Assembly (NCBI RefSeq): GCF_002095535.1 | Contig: NZ_MLJI01000003.1 | Coordinates: 62,001-126,000 of the forward strand | From: Pantoea cypripedii | Lineage (GTDB): Bacteria; Pseudomonadota; Gammaproteobacteria; Enterobacterales; Enterobacteriaceae | Direction: 5' to 3' | Length of the DNA: 64,000 nucleotides | Shown here: piece after piece, positions 35,683 through 43,735 of the stretch | Position numbering within the stretch: the first letter of the stretch is position 1 | How the letters are laid out: every line of letters begins with the position of its first letter | Made by a program: the position numbers and the translations under genes | Notes under the pieces: generated by a model | What the model was told of the DNA's origin: nothing | Database searches by the model: none | What the model saw: the letters and a program-made list of their open reading frames with translations, nothing else

Positions 35683-36852
35683 ATGAGAACCTCGGGAACC
35701 AATCTGGAACATGCGCGTGCGCACAACCGCCGCGTGATCATCGAAGCCATTCGCCTGCATGGCGAACTGACGCGTGCCGAGCTGGCACGGCTGACCGCGC
35801 TAACGCCGCAAACGGTGTCAAACATCGTGGCGGAACTGGAAGAGGCAGAGCTGCTCGCCAGCCGCCAGCCACGCAAGCAGGGACGGGGGCAACCGGCCAT
35901 TCCGGTGACGCTGAACCCGGCCAGCGCCTGGTCGATCGGCATTCATCTCGATCATCAGACGTTATTGATTGTGCTGGTGGATTTGACCGGTGAGATTCAT
36001 TTTCGTCGCCTTATTCTGGTGCAAAAGCCCCAACCCGGTGCCACTTTAGCGCGCATTGCTGAGGTGCTGGCGGAGATCAAAACCCAATTGGGTGAGCGCT
36101 GGCATAAGGTGCTGGGCATTGGTGTGGTGATGCCTGGCCCTTTTGGTGTCGAAGGCATTTCATCGGTCGGACCCACCACACTGAACGGTTGGGAAAAGGT
36201 GGATATCGAGGCTGAACTGGCGGCCATGAGCGGCTTGCCGGTGACGCTGGAGAATGATGCGACGGTGGCCGCCATCGGCGAGCGTTTCCACGGCGTCGCG
36301 CGGCAGCTCAACTCCTTTATTTACCTGTATATCGGTACCGGGCTCGGGGCGGGTATTTTCACCGATGGCCATATTTATACCGGCCATGCGCACAACGCCG
36401 GGGAAGTGGGGCATATCGTGATCGAACCGGGGGGACGTCCATGCTATTGCGGCAACCAGGGCTGTCTGGAGCGTTATGTCTCGTTGCAGGCGGCCTATGA
36501 GTTTTGCGGGCTGGATCCGATGAGCGCGCTGCCTGACGATCTGTTGGAGGTGGACCCGGCATTGTTTGATCGCTGGATCGACAACGCGCTGGGGCCGTTG
36601 CGGCAGGCGATTAATATGCTGGAGTGCGTTTTCGATGCTGAGAGCGTGATTATTGGCGGCATGATGCCCGCCACGCTGCTGGATAAAATCATCCAGCGCT
36701 TGCCGCCGTTATATCAATCGGTGCGCGGACGCTATCTGACGGGTTCACGGCTGAAAACCGGGATGACAGGCAGCGATACCGCAGCATTGGGTGCTGCGGC
36801 ATTGCCCATCTTCGATGAATTTAATCCACAGTTTCAGGTACTGATGAAATAA
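35683..36852 (+). CDS. ROK-family transcriptional repressor (NagC/Mlc/XylR type)
   Basis: 389 residues, AAGGGAG before the ATG. N-terminal winged helix (LTRAELARLTALTPQTVSNIV, about 28-50), then the sugar-kinase-like ROK domain with IGTGLGAGIF and the zinc site C254-x-C256-x4-C261 in CYCGNQGCLE. It would sense the imported sugar or its phosphate and control the divergent CUT1 operon, whose promoter holds a fitting palindrome. Confidence 0.92.
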   Translation: MRTSGTNLEHARAHNRRVIIEAIRLHGELTRAELARLTALTPQTVSNIVAELEEAELLASRQPRKQGRGQPAIPVTLNPASAWSIGIHLDHQTLLIVLVDLTGEIHFRRLILVQKPQPGATLARIAEVLAEIKTQLGERWHKVLGIGVVMPGPFGVEGISSVGPTTLNGWEKVDIEAELAAMSGLPVTLENDATVAAIGERFHGVARQLNSFIYLYIGTGLGAGIFTDGHIYTGHAHNAGEVGHIVIEPGGRPCYCGNQGCLERYVSLQAAYEFCGLDPMSALPDDLLEVDPALFDRWIDNALGPLRQAINMLECVFDAESVIIGGMMPATLLDKIIQRLPPLYQSVRGRYLTGSRLKTGMTGSDTAALGAAALPIFDEFNPQFQVLMK

Positions 36853-36855
36853 GGA

Positions 36856-37575
36856 TTAGAAGGTTTCGGCGAACAGCGCGAACATGCGTTTAAATGCACG
36901 TTCAGCCACCTGCGGGTGGTATTGCGCGACACCCGGATTGCTTGCCGACGGATCGGTGAAAGAGTGCACTGCTCCGGCATAGCTGACCAGCTGCCAGTCA
37001 ACCTGCTTCGCACTCATCTCACGGGCGAATTCGCTCAGTTGTTCACGCGGTACCAGCGGATCGGCGGCACCGTCGAGCACCAGTACGCTGCCTTTGATGC
37101 CATCAATGGCATAGTCGCCTTTGCTATCCAGCGTGCCGTGGAAGGAAACTGCCGCTTTGATATCAGCACCGCTGCGTGCCAGCTCCAGCGCGCAGTGGCC
37201 ACCAAAACAGAAACCAATCGCTGCCAGTTTATCTGCCGCCACTGGTGCCAGCTCTTGATGCTGAAGCGCCGTCAGGGCTGCCTGCATACGCGCCACTTCT
37301 GCCGGGGTGTCTTTCACCGCCATCATCATGCTACCGGCTTCCTCGCCGTTGGTCGGGCGTTGGCCTTCACCATAGAGATCCGCCACCAGTACCACAAAAC
37401 CCTGTGCGGCGATCTTTGCTGCCACTTCTTCGGCCATCGTGGTGACACCCATCCAGTTCGGGGCCATCACCACACCAGGGCGTGGATGATTGATGCCATC
37501 CTGATAAACCAGAGAACCGACTAATGTTGCGCCGTTTGATGAATAAGTAACTGGAGAGGTGACGATAGAATTCAT
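36856..37575 (-). CDS. Dienelactone hydrolase-family protein
   Basis: 239 residues from the ATG at 37575, with GGGAA upstream. The reading from 37713 is rejected. Alpha/beta hydrolase with catalytic triad C123 (GFCFGGHC), D172 (DGAADPLVP) and H204 (AVHSFTD), the DLH arrangement. Family members open lactone or ester rings, and the natural substrate here is unknown. Its stop is 3 bp from the convergent ROK repressor stop. Confidence 0.9.
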   Translation of the reverse strand: MNSIVTSPVTYSSNGATLVGSLVYQDGINHPRPGVVMAPNWMGVTTMAEEVAAKIAAQGFVVLVADLYGEGQRPTNGEEAGSMMMAVKDTPAEVARMQAALTALQHQELAPVAADKLAAIGFCFGGHCALELARSGADIKAAVSFHGTLDSKGDYAIDGIKGSVLVLDGAADPLVPREQLSEFAREMSAKQVDWQLVSYAGAVHSFTDPSASNPGVAQYHPQVAERAFKRMFALFAETF

Positions 37576-37698
37576 AAATAATTCCCTGATAAATAAATAG
37601 GTTAAAACCAGATACCGTGCAGGGAAATGGTGATCAATGCAATGGTTTCTGCAGGTGATAGCAGGAAATGTTAAGGGTGTAGCGCGTGACGTCAGAAT

Positions 37699-37714
37699 GG
37701 TGAAACTGATCACA
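37699..37714. promoter_or_regulatory. CRP-like site between divergent genes
   Basis: GGTGA-N6-TCACA differs from the core CRP consensus TGTGA-N6-TCACA at one position. It lies 124 bp from the dienelactone-hydrolase start and 133 bp from the DUF1471 gene. The location suits activation of either, but no promoter boxes were fixed. Confidence 0.4.
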
Positions 37715-37846
37715 CAAAGGATAATCAGTTTTTTTGAATGTTTTCAGCAAAACCCTCAGCTTTTACTCTCCGCTTCACAGGTCTATTCTTTCTCACATCG
37801 GGGCAAAACGCCTCACAACTTAAAAATTATCTCTGAGGAATTGACC

Positions 37847-38056
37847 ATGAAATCTATCAAAACTTTCGTTGCAGTTGCAGCCCTGTCACTGGTTTCTTTC
37901 GGCAGCTTCGCGCAAAGCATCACCGCTTCCGCTTCAACCCTGGATGGTGCAGAAGCTAAAATCGCAGCTCAGGCTAAACAGGCCGGTGCCTCTTATAAAA
38001 TCACCGGTGCACGCGTAGATAATGGTGCTTACCTGTCAGCTGAACTGACCAAATAA
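37847..38056 (+). CDS. Small exported DUF1471 (BhsA/McbA/YdgH-like) protein
   Basis: 69 residues from the ATG at 37847, with GAGGAA seven bases upstream. A longer reading from 37637 is rejected. Signal peptide of about 22 residues ending SFA. The mature part has the DUF1471 pattern of an ASTLDGAEAKIAAQAKQAGA helix followed by YKITGARVDNGAYLSAEL strands. Relatives are periplasmic or outer-membrane stress proteins affecting biofilm and permeability. Followed by a terminator. Confidence 0.88.
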   Translation: MKSIKTFVAVAALSLVSFGSFAQSITASASTLDGAEAKIAAQAKQAGASYKITGARVDNGAYLSAELTK

Positions 38057-38085
38057 GCGTAGTCACATAAGCCAGTATCAGATGA

Positions 38086-38109
38086 GGTCGCCACAAGGCG
38101 GCCTTTTTT
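38086..38109 (+). terminator. Rho-independent terminator after the DUF1471 gene
   Basis: 7-bp stem including one G-T pair, ACAA loop, followed by six T. It lies 30 bp after the stop codon. Confidence 0.85.
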
Positions 38110-38140
38110 GTTTCTGTGGTTAGTGCTCATTAAATACCTC

Positions 38141-38653
38141 CTAATCCACTTCCTGCCAGGCCTCAGAGGCCGACTGATACGCATTCTTTGTCAGCTGCGT
38201 TTTATGTAATACCCAGTCATAGAGAGGAACGCCGGGATCATCTCGTGACTCCGTAAAGCGATAAGTACGTAGTTCGGTTTTGCCCGGTTCAAAAGCGTTC
38301 TCACCTTTTTTGGTGGCGGTCATAAGGAAGTAACGGTTCCGGAACTTATAAAGCCGATTATCCTGGACGAGAAATTCAGCATCCGCTGACAAGCGGTAAT
38401 CAAACCAGGTGAAAAGATTGCTGTTCGCCACTGGCATGATGCAATACCCGCCGTTTGGACAGCTCACGATAAAGGTCAGCCCGAGGTTGGGATGTGAGGT
38501 GTTATTGTCAAACTGCGCCATCACCACCATATCTTTTATTCCGTCGTGGTTGAGATCCATATAATTGATACCGGGTTTTAACGTCACTGGGGAGGCCACG
38601 GCAATGCAGCTGGTTAGCCATAACATAAGCCCGGTCAGAAGATTACGATTCAT
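38141..38653 (-). CDS. Small exported protein, possibly CarG-like
   Basis: 170 residues. Signal peptide of about 20 residues (TSCIAVAS). The mature part opens with an EF-hand-like DLNHDGIKDMVV followed by a DNNTSHPNLGLTFIV strand, and there are two cysteines (SCPNGGYC). This layout recalls small periplasmic proteins annotated as the CarG/CpmJ carbapenem-resistance family, but I am not certain of the match. Translated with the FGE-fold gene upstream (11-bp overlap), so the two are partners. Confidence 0.6.
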   Translation of the reverse strand: MNRNLLTGLMLWLTSCIAVASPVTLKPGINYMDLNHDGIKDMVVMAQFDNNTSHPNLGLTFIVSCPNGGYCIMPVANSNLFTWFDYRLSADAEFLVQDNRLYKFRNRYFLMTATKKGENAFEPGKTELRTYRFTESRDDPGVPLYDWVLHKTQLTKNAYQSASEAWQEVD

Positions 38654-39536
38654 GTAATTTCCTTATCAGCCTAAAACCGATATCTGGTGTAAGGAAGCCC
38701 GGTGTATGTACATCGCAGGCTGCAAGCGTGGCGGTTCGTTCCAGATAACTACCGCCGCAGAAATAATACATCCGGTTGCCCCCTTCAATTTCAATCGATT
38801 CGTCAAGCCATTCTGCTACGTTGCCACTCATGTCATATAACCCGGCTGAGTTGGGGAGCAGTGAAGCCACGGGGGCCGTGGCAAACCGCTTGCCAGAGTT
38901 TTGCGGAAAAATGGCGACTTCATCCGCCCGCGTGCTGCCAGAAAAAGACGCGCCGTATGTGCCGTCTTTCATTCCCCTGACACCTCCCCTGGCTGCAATC
39001 TGCCATTCAGCGATATCTGGCAGTCGATAACCCGTGTTGGAAGGATTTTTATGCAGTATTGGGGGGGCTGTATCTGCAGCAACCAACCGCAGCGGTTGGT
39101 TGTCTGAGCTCAGATAAACGGGCGACAGGTTACGCATTTCACTTAGGGCATTGGCAAATAGAATTGCATCCCACCAGGTTAAATTGGTTACTGGATGCAG
39201 ACCGCCATCCTTTTCGCCTGGCTGGCAATCTTCGTATTCCGCACCATTGCATCCGTCATTCAATTGGTAACCATGCTCATTCGCCCAGCTCACCACAGAC
39301 TGATAAAAGTGATAAGTCACTTCGGTTTTCATTATTGCGAAAGCTGAACGCTGTGTGTTGGCGTGGGCCATATAGTGGTGGTGACCAAATACTGGCCCAA
39401 CGTAGTAGGCTCCGCCCGGTATAATAACTTCGTCATCTTCCAGAATATGGAGTGCTACCGCTGACGTTGCGGGTGATAGCACCATTCCCAACAGAATAGA
39501 AAAAGCTAAACAACATCCATGTATAAGATTACCCAT
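38643..39536 (-). CDS. Exported FGE/SUMF-domain protein, probably non-catalytic as FGE
   Basis: 297 residues from the ATG at 39536; a TTG at 39551 is the alternative. Signal peptide of about 30 residues. The formylglycine-generating-enzyme fold is visible: the IPGGAYYVGP start, PVTNLTWWDAILFANAL, YRLPDIAEWQIAARGG, GLYDMSGNVAEWLDE, GGSYLER and a GFRLIRK end. The two active-site cysteines that follow GGSY in true FGE are replaced, so it is probably a binding or other enzymatic variant. No sulfatase gene is in the window. It overlaps the small exported gene by 11 bp, suggesting one periplasmic complex or pathway. Confidence 0.85.
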   Translation of the reverse strand: MGNLIHGCCLAFSILLGMVLSPATSAVALHILEDDEVIIPGGAYYVGPVFGHHHYMAHANTQRSAFAIMKTEVTYHFYQSVVSWANEHGYQLNDGCNGAEYEDCQPGEKDGGLHPVTNLTWWDAILFANALSEMRNLSPVYLSSDNQPLRLVAADTAPPILHKNPSNTGYRLPDIAEWQIAARGGVRGMKDGTYGASFSGSTRADEVAIFPQNSGKRFATAPVASLLPNSAGLYDMSGNVAEWLDESIEIEGGNRMYYFCGGSYLERTATLAACDVHTPGFLTPDIGFRLIRKLHES

Positions 39537-39705
39537 TTGTTTCGATCTCAATGTTTCCGGAGGGAACGAATAAATCCCTTATTCGATTTTTGTCAGCATC
39601 ACGTATAACTCAGAGACAGCATAGCTGCCTGGTTTCGCTGAATATACCTGATTTTACCGTAGGGCGTTTTGAGAGATGTACGATTGATGAGGGCAGACAA
39701 AGAAA

Positions 39706-39736
39706 AACCCCGCACCAGGCGGCACGGGGTTGAGAC
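39706..39736 (-). terminator. Terminator of the truncated mqo copy
   Basis: AACCCCG and CGGGGTT arms (39706-39712 with 39725-39731), followed on the minus strand by a T-rich run. It is almost the same as the intact mqo terminator at 43705-43730, showing that the duplication includes the terminator. Confidence 0.8.
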
Positions 39737-40543
39737 TTACAGCGCCATATCGTGTTGCGGCGAGGAAGTCGCTTTAGCCGGAGTTGTTGCCTGCGGCTGA
39801 GCGGCAGCGGCTGGCATATTGATCACCGGGGGTTTGGTCAGTTGCAGCGTTGCGGCTGTGTCATCCCAAACCTGCTGCGCCAGTGCCGGGTCATCGTTCA
39901 GTTTCTGGCCATAGGCCGGAACGATTTGATGGATCTTCTGCTGCCATTCCGGGCTGGCGAATTCAGTCGGGAACAGCTGCTTGATCACGTTAATAGCGAT
40001 CGGCGCGGCGGTTGAGGCTCCCGGTGACGCACCCAGCAGGGCGCTGCTGATCGGTCACGATTTCCGTACCCAGCTTCAGCACACCCCCTTTCTCGGCATC
40101 TTTCTTGATGATCTGTACACGCTGACCCGCCTGAATCAGTTTCCAGTCTTCTTTCTTCGCTTCCGGGAAGTATTCTTTCAGCGCGGCGAAGCGATCATCG
40201 TCGTTCAGCATCACCTGACCAATCAGATATTTCACCAGGTCGAAGTTATCAATGCCTACGTGGGTCATCGGCATAAAGTTGCTGGTGGTGGTGCCTAACA
40301 GATCAAACAGCGAACCATTTTTCAGGAACTTGGTTGAGAAGGTGGCGAATGGTCCAAACAGCACCACGCGCTTGTCATCAAGGAAACGGGCATCAAGATG
40401 CGGTACGGACATCGGTGGTGCACCCACGGAAGCCTGACCATACACTTTTTCCAGATGACGGCTGGTAATCGCCGGGTTTTCGGTAACGAGGAAAGAACCG
40501 CCCACCGGGAAGCCCGCGTAGTTTTCACCTTCAGGGATACCGG
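39737..40543 (-). pseudogene. mqo: Truncated and frameshifted second copy of mqo
   Basis: 807 bp that match the last 821 bp of the intact gene (43736-44556) at high identity. The 14-bp difference is explained by an 11-bp deletion near 40043 (bases 44043-44053 of the intact copy), which shifts the frame, and a 3-bp deletion in a GGT run near 40290. The 5' half, with signal peptide and FAD motif, is missing. Homology stops sharply at 40543 with no start. It cannot make a functional dehydrogenase. Same orientation as the intact gene. Confidence 0.92.
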
Positions 40544-40798
40544 GATAGCAGGAAATGTTAACGGAGTCGATGTGCTGAAAATTTGGCTGGAGCGCGACGA
40601 TTTCGCGGCCAACTTCATAAGCTCACGCCTTTTTTCTGGATAGATACAGTCGTGAAAAACACCCCGACTTGTAAACAAGCTAAATCTCATAACAGCAGTC
40701 AAAAAATGGCTTATTGAACTTAAACGGAAACAGCGCTAAATAGACGGATATCAGACTATAAATCCGATAATCACTCAATCGCGAGATAAGGAGTTTCT

Positions 40799-41227
40799 AT
40801 GCAGGTATCAGCACGTAATCAACTGGTTGGCACGGTCAGCGCAGTCACCATCGGCGCGGTCAATGATGAAGTCGAATTGACGCTCGCTGGTGGTGTCAGA
40901 CTGGTGGCGATTGTCACCCACAGCAGTAAAGAAGCCTTAGGCCTGGCGGTTGGTAAAGAGGCCATCGCGCTCATTAAAGCGCCATGGGTCACCCTTGCCA
41001 CTGAAGAGTGTGGCCTTAAGTTCTCCGCGCGTAACCAGTATGCCGGTAGCGTCACCCGCGTGACTGAAGGCGCAGTTAACGCGACAGTGCATATTGCAAC
41101 TGACGCCGGGTTTGAAATCATCGCCGTCGTTACCAACGAAAGCCAGGAAGAGATGAAGCTGAATCAGAGCAGTCGCGTGCTGGCTCTGATCAAAGCATCA
41201 GCCATTCTGATTGCAACCCGTGCCTGA
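40799..41227 (+). CDS. Di-Mop/TOBE molybdate-binding protein
   Basis: 142 residues with AAGGAG before the ATG. Two tandem Mop domains of about 68 residues, each starting SARNQ and containing GAVN and an ALIKA end. Such proteins (ModG/Mop) bind molybdate or tungstate in the cytoplasm and buffer it for cofactor synthesis. No modABC or cofactor genes are nearby. First gene inside the interval bounded by the two mqo copies. Confidence 0.9.
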   Translation: MQVSARNQLVGTVSAVTIGAVNDEVELTLAGGVRLVAIVTHSSKEALGLAVGKEAIALIKAPWVTLATEECGLKFSARNQYAGSVTRVTEGAVNATVHIATDAGFEIIAVVTNESQEEMKLNQSSRVLALIKASAILIATRA

Positions 41228-41726
41228 CGCGCAGTTTCCTTTTATGTCAGGTAATCAGCGTTCTAACGCAGCTTGCGTTCATCGTCATTACCATGAGTAA
41301 GTGAACGCGAGTTGCTGATCAAACCCTGGCTGCCATGCTCTAAATACCCTTTCCGAACGTGATATCAGTGAACAATACCCATCGTCCTGGCAATAGCTAC
41401 AGCCGCAGCGAAAAAGCTAATATTCCGCTTAATCATTTGGTGGGTTTATATAACCTTATGAAAGCACACAGGTAAAGAAAATTCACAGCAGGCACGGCAT
41501 AGACTTTAACCCCCAACTGATGAACAATGGCGTAGCGCTTAAATTTTATGGCATCGTGGATAAGTACAAGGCGGAAGTGACAAAGCCGGTAAGCGAGTCA
41601 GAACCTGATGCACTGGCGCGTTATTTTCAGTTGATGAGTTCGCCACTTTTCTCAATCACTGGGGCAATGAATAGACGTGAGAGTTGGGGCTGCCCCCAAA
41701 ATTTTTAAGATGGTTTAGAAGCGAAG
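41228..41726. other. Gene-poor 500-bp stretch
   Basis: Contains a small palindrome (AACGCA-GCT-TGCGTT) near 41255-41270 and an open frame at 41454-41708 described separately. Nothing else supported. The promoter of yaiL should lie in the last part. Confidence 0.5.
41520..41708 (+). CDS. Doubtful short ORF, possible gene remnant
   Basis: 62 residues from the ATG at 41520. The frame is open back to a TAA at 41451-41453, and the extra upstream residues look protein-like (HGIDFNPQLMNNG). No Shine-Dalgarno, no recognised family. It ends 18 bp before yaiL. The composition is reasonable for coding, so it may be the tail of a lost gene rather than a working one. Confidence 0.25.
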   Translation: MNNGVALKFYGIVDKYKAEVTKPVSESEPDALARYFQLMSSPLFSITGAMNRRESWGCPQNF

Positions 41727-42266
41727 ATGACAAAACTTACCTTACAAGAGCAAATACTGAAGGCTGGATTAGTGACCAGCAAGAAAATGGCCAAAGTCCA
41801 AAAGACGGCTAAAAAATCACGCGTTCAGGCTCGTGAGGCCAGAGAGGCGGTGGAAGAGAATAAAAAAGCGCAACTTGAGCGAGATAAGCAGCTAAGCGAA
41901 CAACAAAAACAAGCGGCTTTAGCAAAAGAATATAAAGCTCAGGTGAAGCAACTTATTGAGATGAACAGAATCGTCGTTGCAAAAGGTGATATTGAATTTA
42001 ATTTCACCGATAACAATTTAATTAAAAAAATCAGTGTTGATAAGTTGACCCAAACGCAACTGGTGAATGGGCGTCTTGCTATCGCCCGCCTGGTAGTTGA
42101 TAGCAATGGTAAGAGTGAATACGCGATTATCCCCGCAGTGGTCGCTGATAAAATCGCCCAGCGAGATGCGAGCCATATTGTATTAAACAGCCCCCTGAGC
42201 CAGGAACAGCATGATGAAGATGATCCCTATGCTGATTTTAAAGTGCCTGATGATTTGATGTGGTAA
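41727..42266 (+). CDS. yaiL: YaiL, DUF2058 nucleoprotein/polynucleotide-associated protein
   Basis: 179 residues, the same length as E. coli YaiL and clearly similar throughout. The charged N-terminal helix (KKMAKVQKTAKKSRVQAREAREAVEENKK) and the conserved DDPYADFKVPDDLMW end are present. Basic protein with no membrane segment, thought to associate with nucleic acid. Usually a chromosomal gene, so its place between duplicated mqo segments suggests a translocated block. Convergent with the RluA-like gene, 16 bp apart. Confidence 0.93.
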   Translation: MTKLTLQEQILKAGLVTSKKMAKVQKTAKKSRVQAREAREAVEENKKAQLERDKQLSEQQKQAALAKEYKAQVKQLIEMNRIVVAKGDIEFNFTDNNLIKKISVDKLTQTQLVNGRLAIARLVVDSNGKSEYAIIPAVVADKIAQRDASHIVLNSPLSQEQHDEDDPYADFKVPDDLMW

Positions 42267-42282
42267 TCAGAGCGTTGCCCGT

Positions 42283-42981
42283 TCAAAACGGGCTATTATG
42301 GCGCGCATTGATCCACTCTTCGCTGACAGGATGCACAAAATCCAGCGCACTGGCGTGCAGCATTAGCCGTGGGGCTTTTTCCGTGCCAGGCAGCAGGCGA
42401 CCGCCATACAGGTCGCAACCTAAAATAGGGTGGCCCAGCAGCTGGCAATGAATACGTAGTTGGTGGGTGCGACCGGTCTCCGGAATTAGCTGCACCCGCG
42501 TTAACGGCAGTAACGTCCCATCTTCCAGCTCATGATTGAAACGTTCAACCACCTGATAGCGAGAACGGGCGGGTTTGCCGTGGATTGCACAAATTGACAT
42601 CAGTGGAAAGCGCGCCGGATCTTTGGCAATCGCCGCGTCTATCACCCCTTCATGGTTTTCAAGATGTCCGCACAACAGTGCGCTGTAAACCTTGGTCACG
42701 CTGCGCTGACTGAATTGCTGGCACAGGGCGGAGTTGATCACCTTATTGCGCGCAATCACCATCAAGCCGGAAGTGCCGAAATCAAGACGGTGAACCAGGG
42801 TGCAGCCCGGAAAAATCTTGACCAGCCGGTGATGTACGGAATCGAGATTTTGCGGATTTTTGCCCGAGAGACTGAGCAGGCCGGCGGGTTTATTGATCAG
42901 CACCAGGTGTTCGTCCTGATAGAGCGTTTCTATCTGGTCATGACACGGTGGGGCAATAAAGGTATCAAAAATAACAGACAT
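42283..42981 (-). CDS. RluA-family pseudouridine synthase
   Basis: 232 residues from the ATG at 42981. A longer reading to 43155 is less likely, and the Shine-Dalgarno is weak. Catalytic aspartate D67 in HRLDFGTSG, a KPAGLLSLSG segment and PETGRTHQLRIH are the RluA-family signatures. Size and absence of an S4 domain match RluA (23S rRNA/tRNA type), but it is a divergent relative and the target RNA is unknown. Confidence 0.88.
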   Translation of the reverse strand: MSVIFDTFIAPPCHDQIETLYQDEHLVLINKPAGLLSLSGKNPQNLDSVHHRLVKIFPGCTLVHRLDFGTSGLMVIARNKVINSALCQQFSQRSVTKVYSALLCGHLENHEGVIDAAIAKDPARFPLMSICAIHGKPARSRYQVVERFNHELEDGTLLPLTRVQLIPETGRTHQLRIHCQLLGHPILGCDLYGGRLLPGTEKAPRLMLHASALDFVHPVSEEWINARHNSPF

Positions 42982-43226
42982 CAGGTCGCCAGGGGGGAGT
43001 GTGGGGGCGGATAATAACCAATTTTTAGCCAACAGGCGAATTTCCTTCCTCGGTGAAATCGCAGCCCAATCCTTTCTGCTGCATCTGCAAAATGCGGTGC
43101 TGGAAATGATGTTTGCCAGAGCATAAGTCTTAAGCCTCATCATCGAAAACTCCATGACCGTTAACAGCGAGCACGCCGTCGTGTTCAGGTGCTTAATACC
43201 TCCACGCTTAACGTCTGGAGGATAAT

Positions 43227-43694
43227 ATGGCTTATACCATTCGCGGTTTGGACAGCAGAGAGTTTACACATTTATTTGGTCAGGATGAGCGCTATCTGGC
43301 GTTACATCTGGCGATACGTAAGCGGGCTGATAGATCCTTGAGTTTTCCGGATCGCATTGCATTGCGTGATGTGCCGGAGGGGGAGTATGCGATTCTGGTC
43401 AATCACGCCTACCAACCAGCGGCAACGCCTTATTCAGGCAGGCACGCCATCTATATCCATGAGGGATGTACCACACAAGGTGTTTATCAAGATGAAGTCC
43501 CAGCGTATCTGACAACCCGGTTACTCTCGCTACGAGCCTTTAATACAGCACATATGATTATTGCGGCGGAGGTCACGCAAGGCGGTGAGGCGGAGCCGTT
43601 AATTTTGCAGATGTTGCGTCAACCTGAAACCGCTTATATCCATGTGCATAGCGCCCGGTTTGGCTGTTATCTGTGTGTCATTGAACGCAGTTGA
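43227..43694 (+). CDS. DUF1203 protein
   Basis: 155 residues with GGAGG upstream. The whole length fits DUF1203: LDSREFTHLFGQDERYLA, ADRSLSFPDRIALRDVPEGEYAILVNH, PYSGRHAIYIHEG and a C-terminal VHSARFGCYLC. Cytoplasmic with unknown function. Last gene of the interval between the mqo copies. Convergent with mqo. Confidence 0.88.
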   Translation: MAYTIRGLDSREFTHLFGQDERYLALHLAIRKRADRSLSFPDRIALRDVPEGEYAILVNHAYQPAATPYSGRHAIYIHEGCTTQGVYQDEVPAYLTTRLLSLRAFNTAHMIIAAEVTQGGEAEPLILQMLRQPETAYIHVHSARFGCYLCVIERS

Positions 43695-43704
43695 TATAAA
43701 GAAT

Positions 43705-43735
43705 AACCCCGAGCCAGGTGGCACGGGGTTGAGAC
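43705..43735 (-). terminator. Terminator of mqo
   Basis: AACCCCG/CGGGGTT arms (43705-43711 with 43724-43730), then on the minus strand a T-rich tract. It lies between the convergent DUF1203 and mqo stops. Confidence 0.75.

Noticed and set aside
39567..39585. CGAATAA/TTATTCG hairpin followed by ATTTTTG
   Set aside because: Looks like a weak plus-strand terminator, but no plus-strand gene ends nearby. It may be part of the FGE-like gene's promoter and is left uncalled.
39990..40505. 171-codon frame read as a separate Mqo-like gene
   Set aside because: It is the frameshifted piece of the truncated mqo copy, with no start of its own, and the frame runs into junk after the 11-bp deletion.
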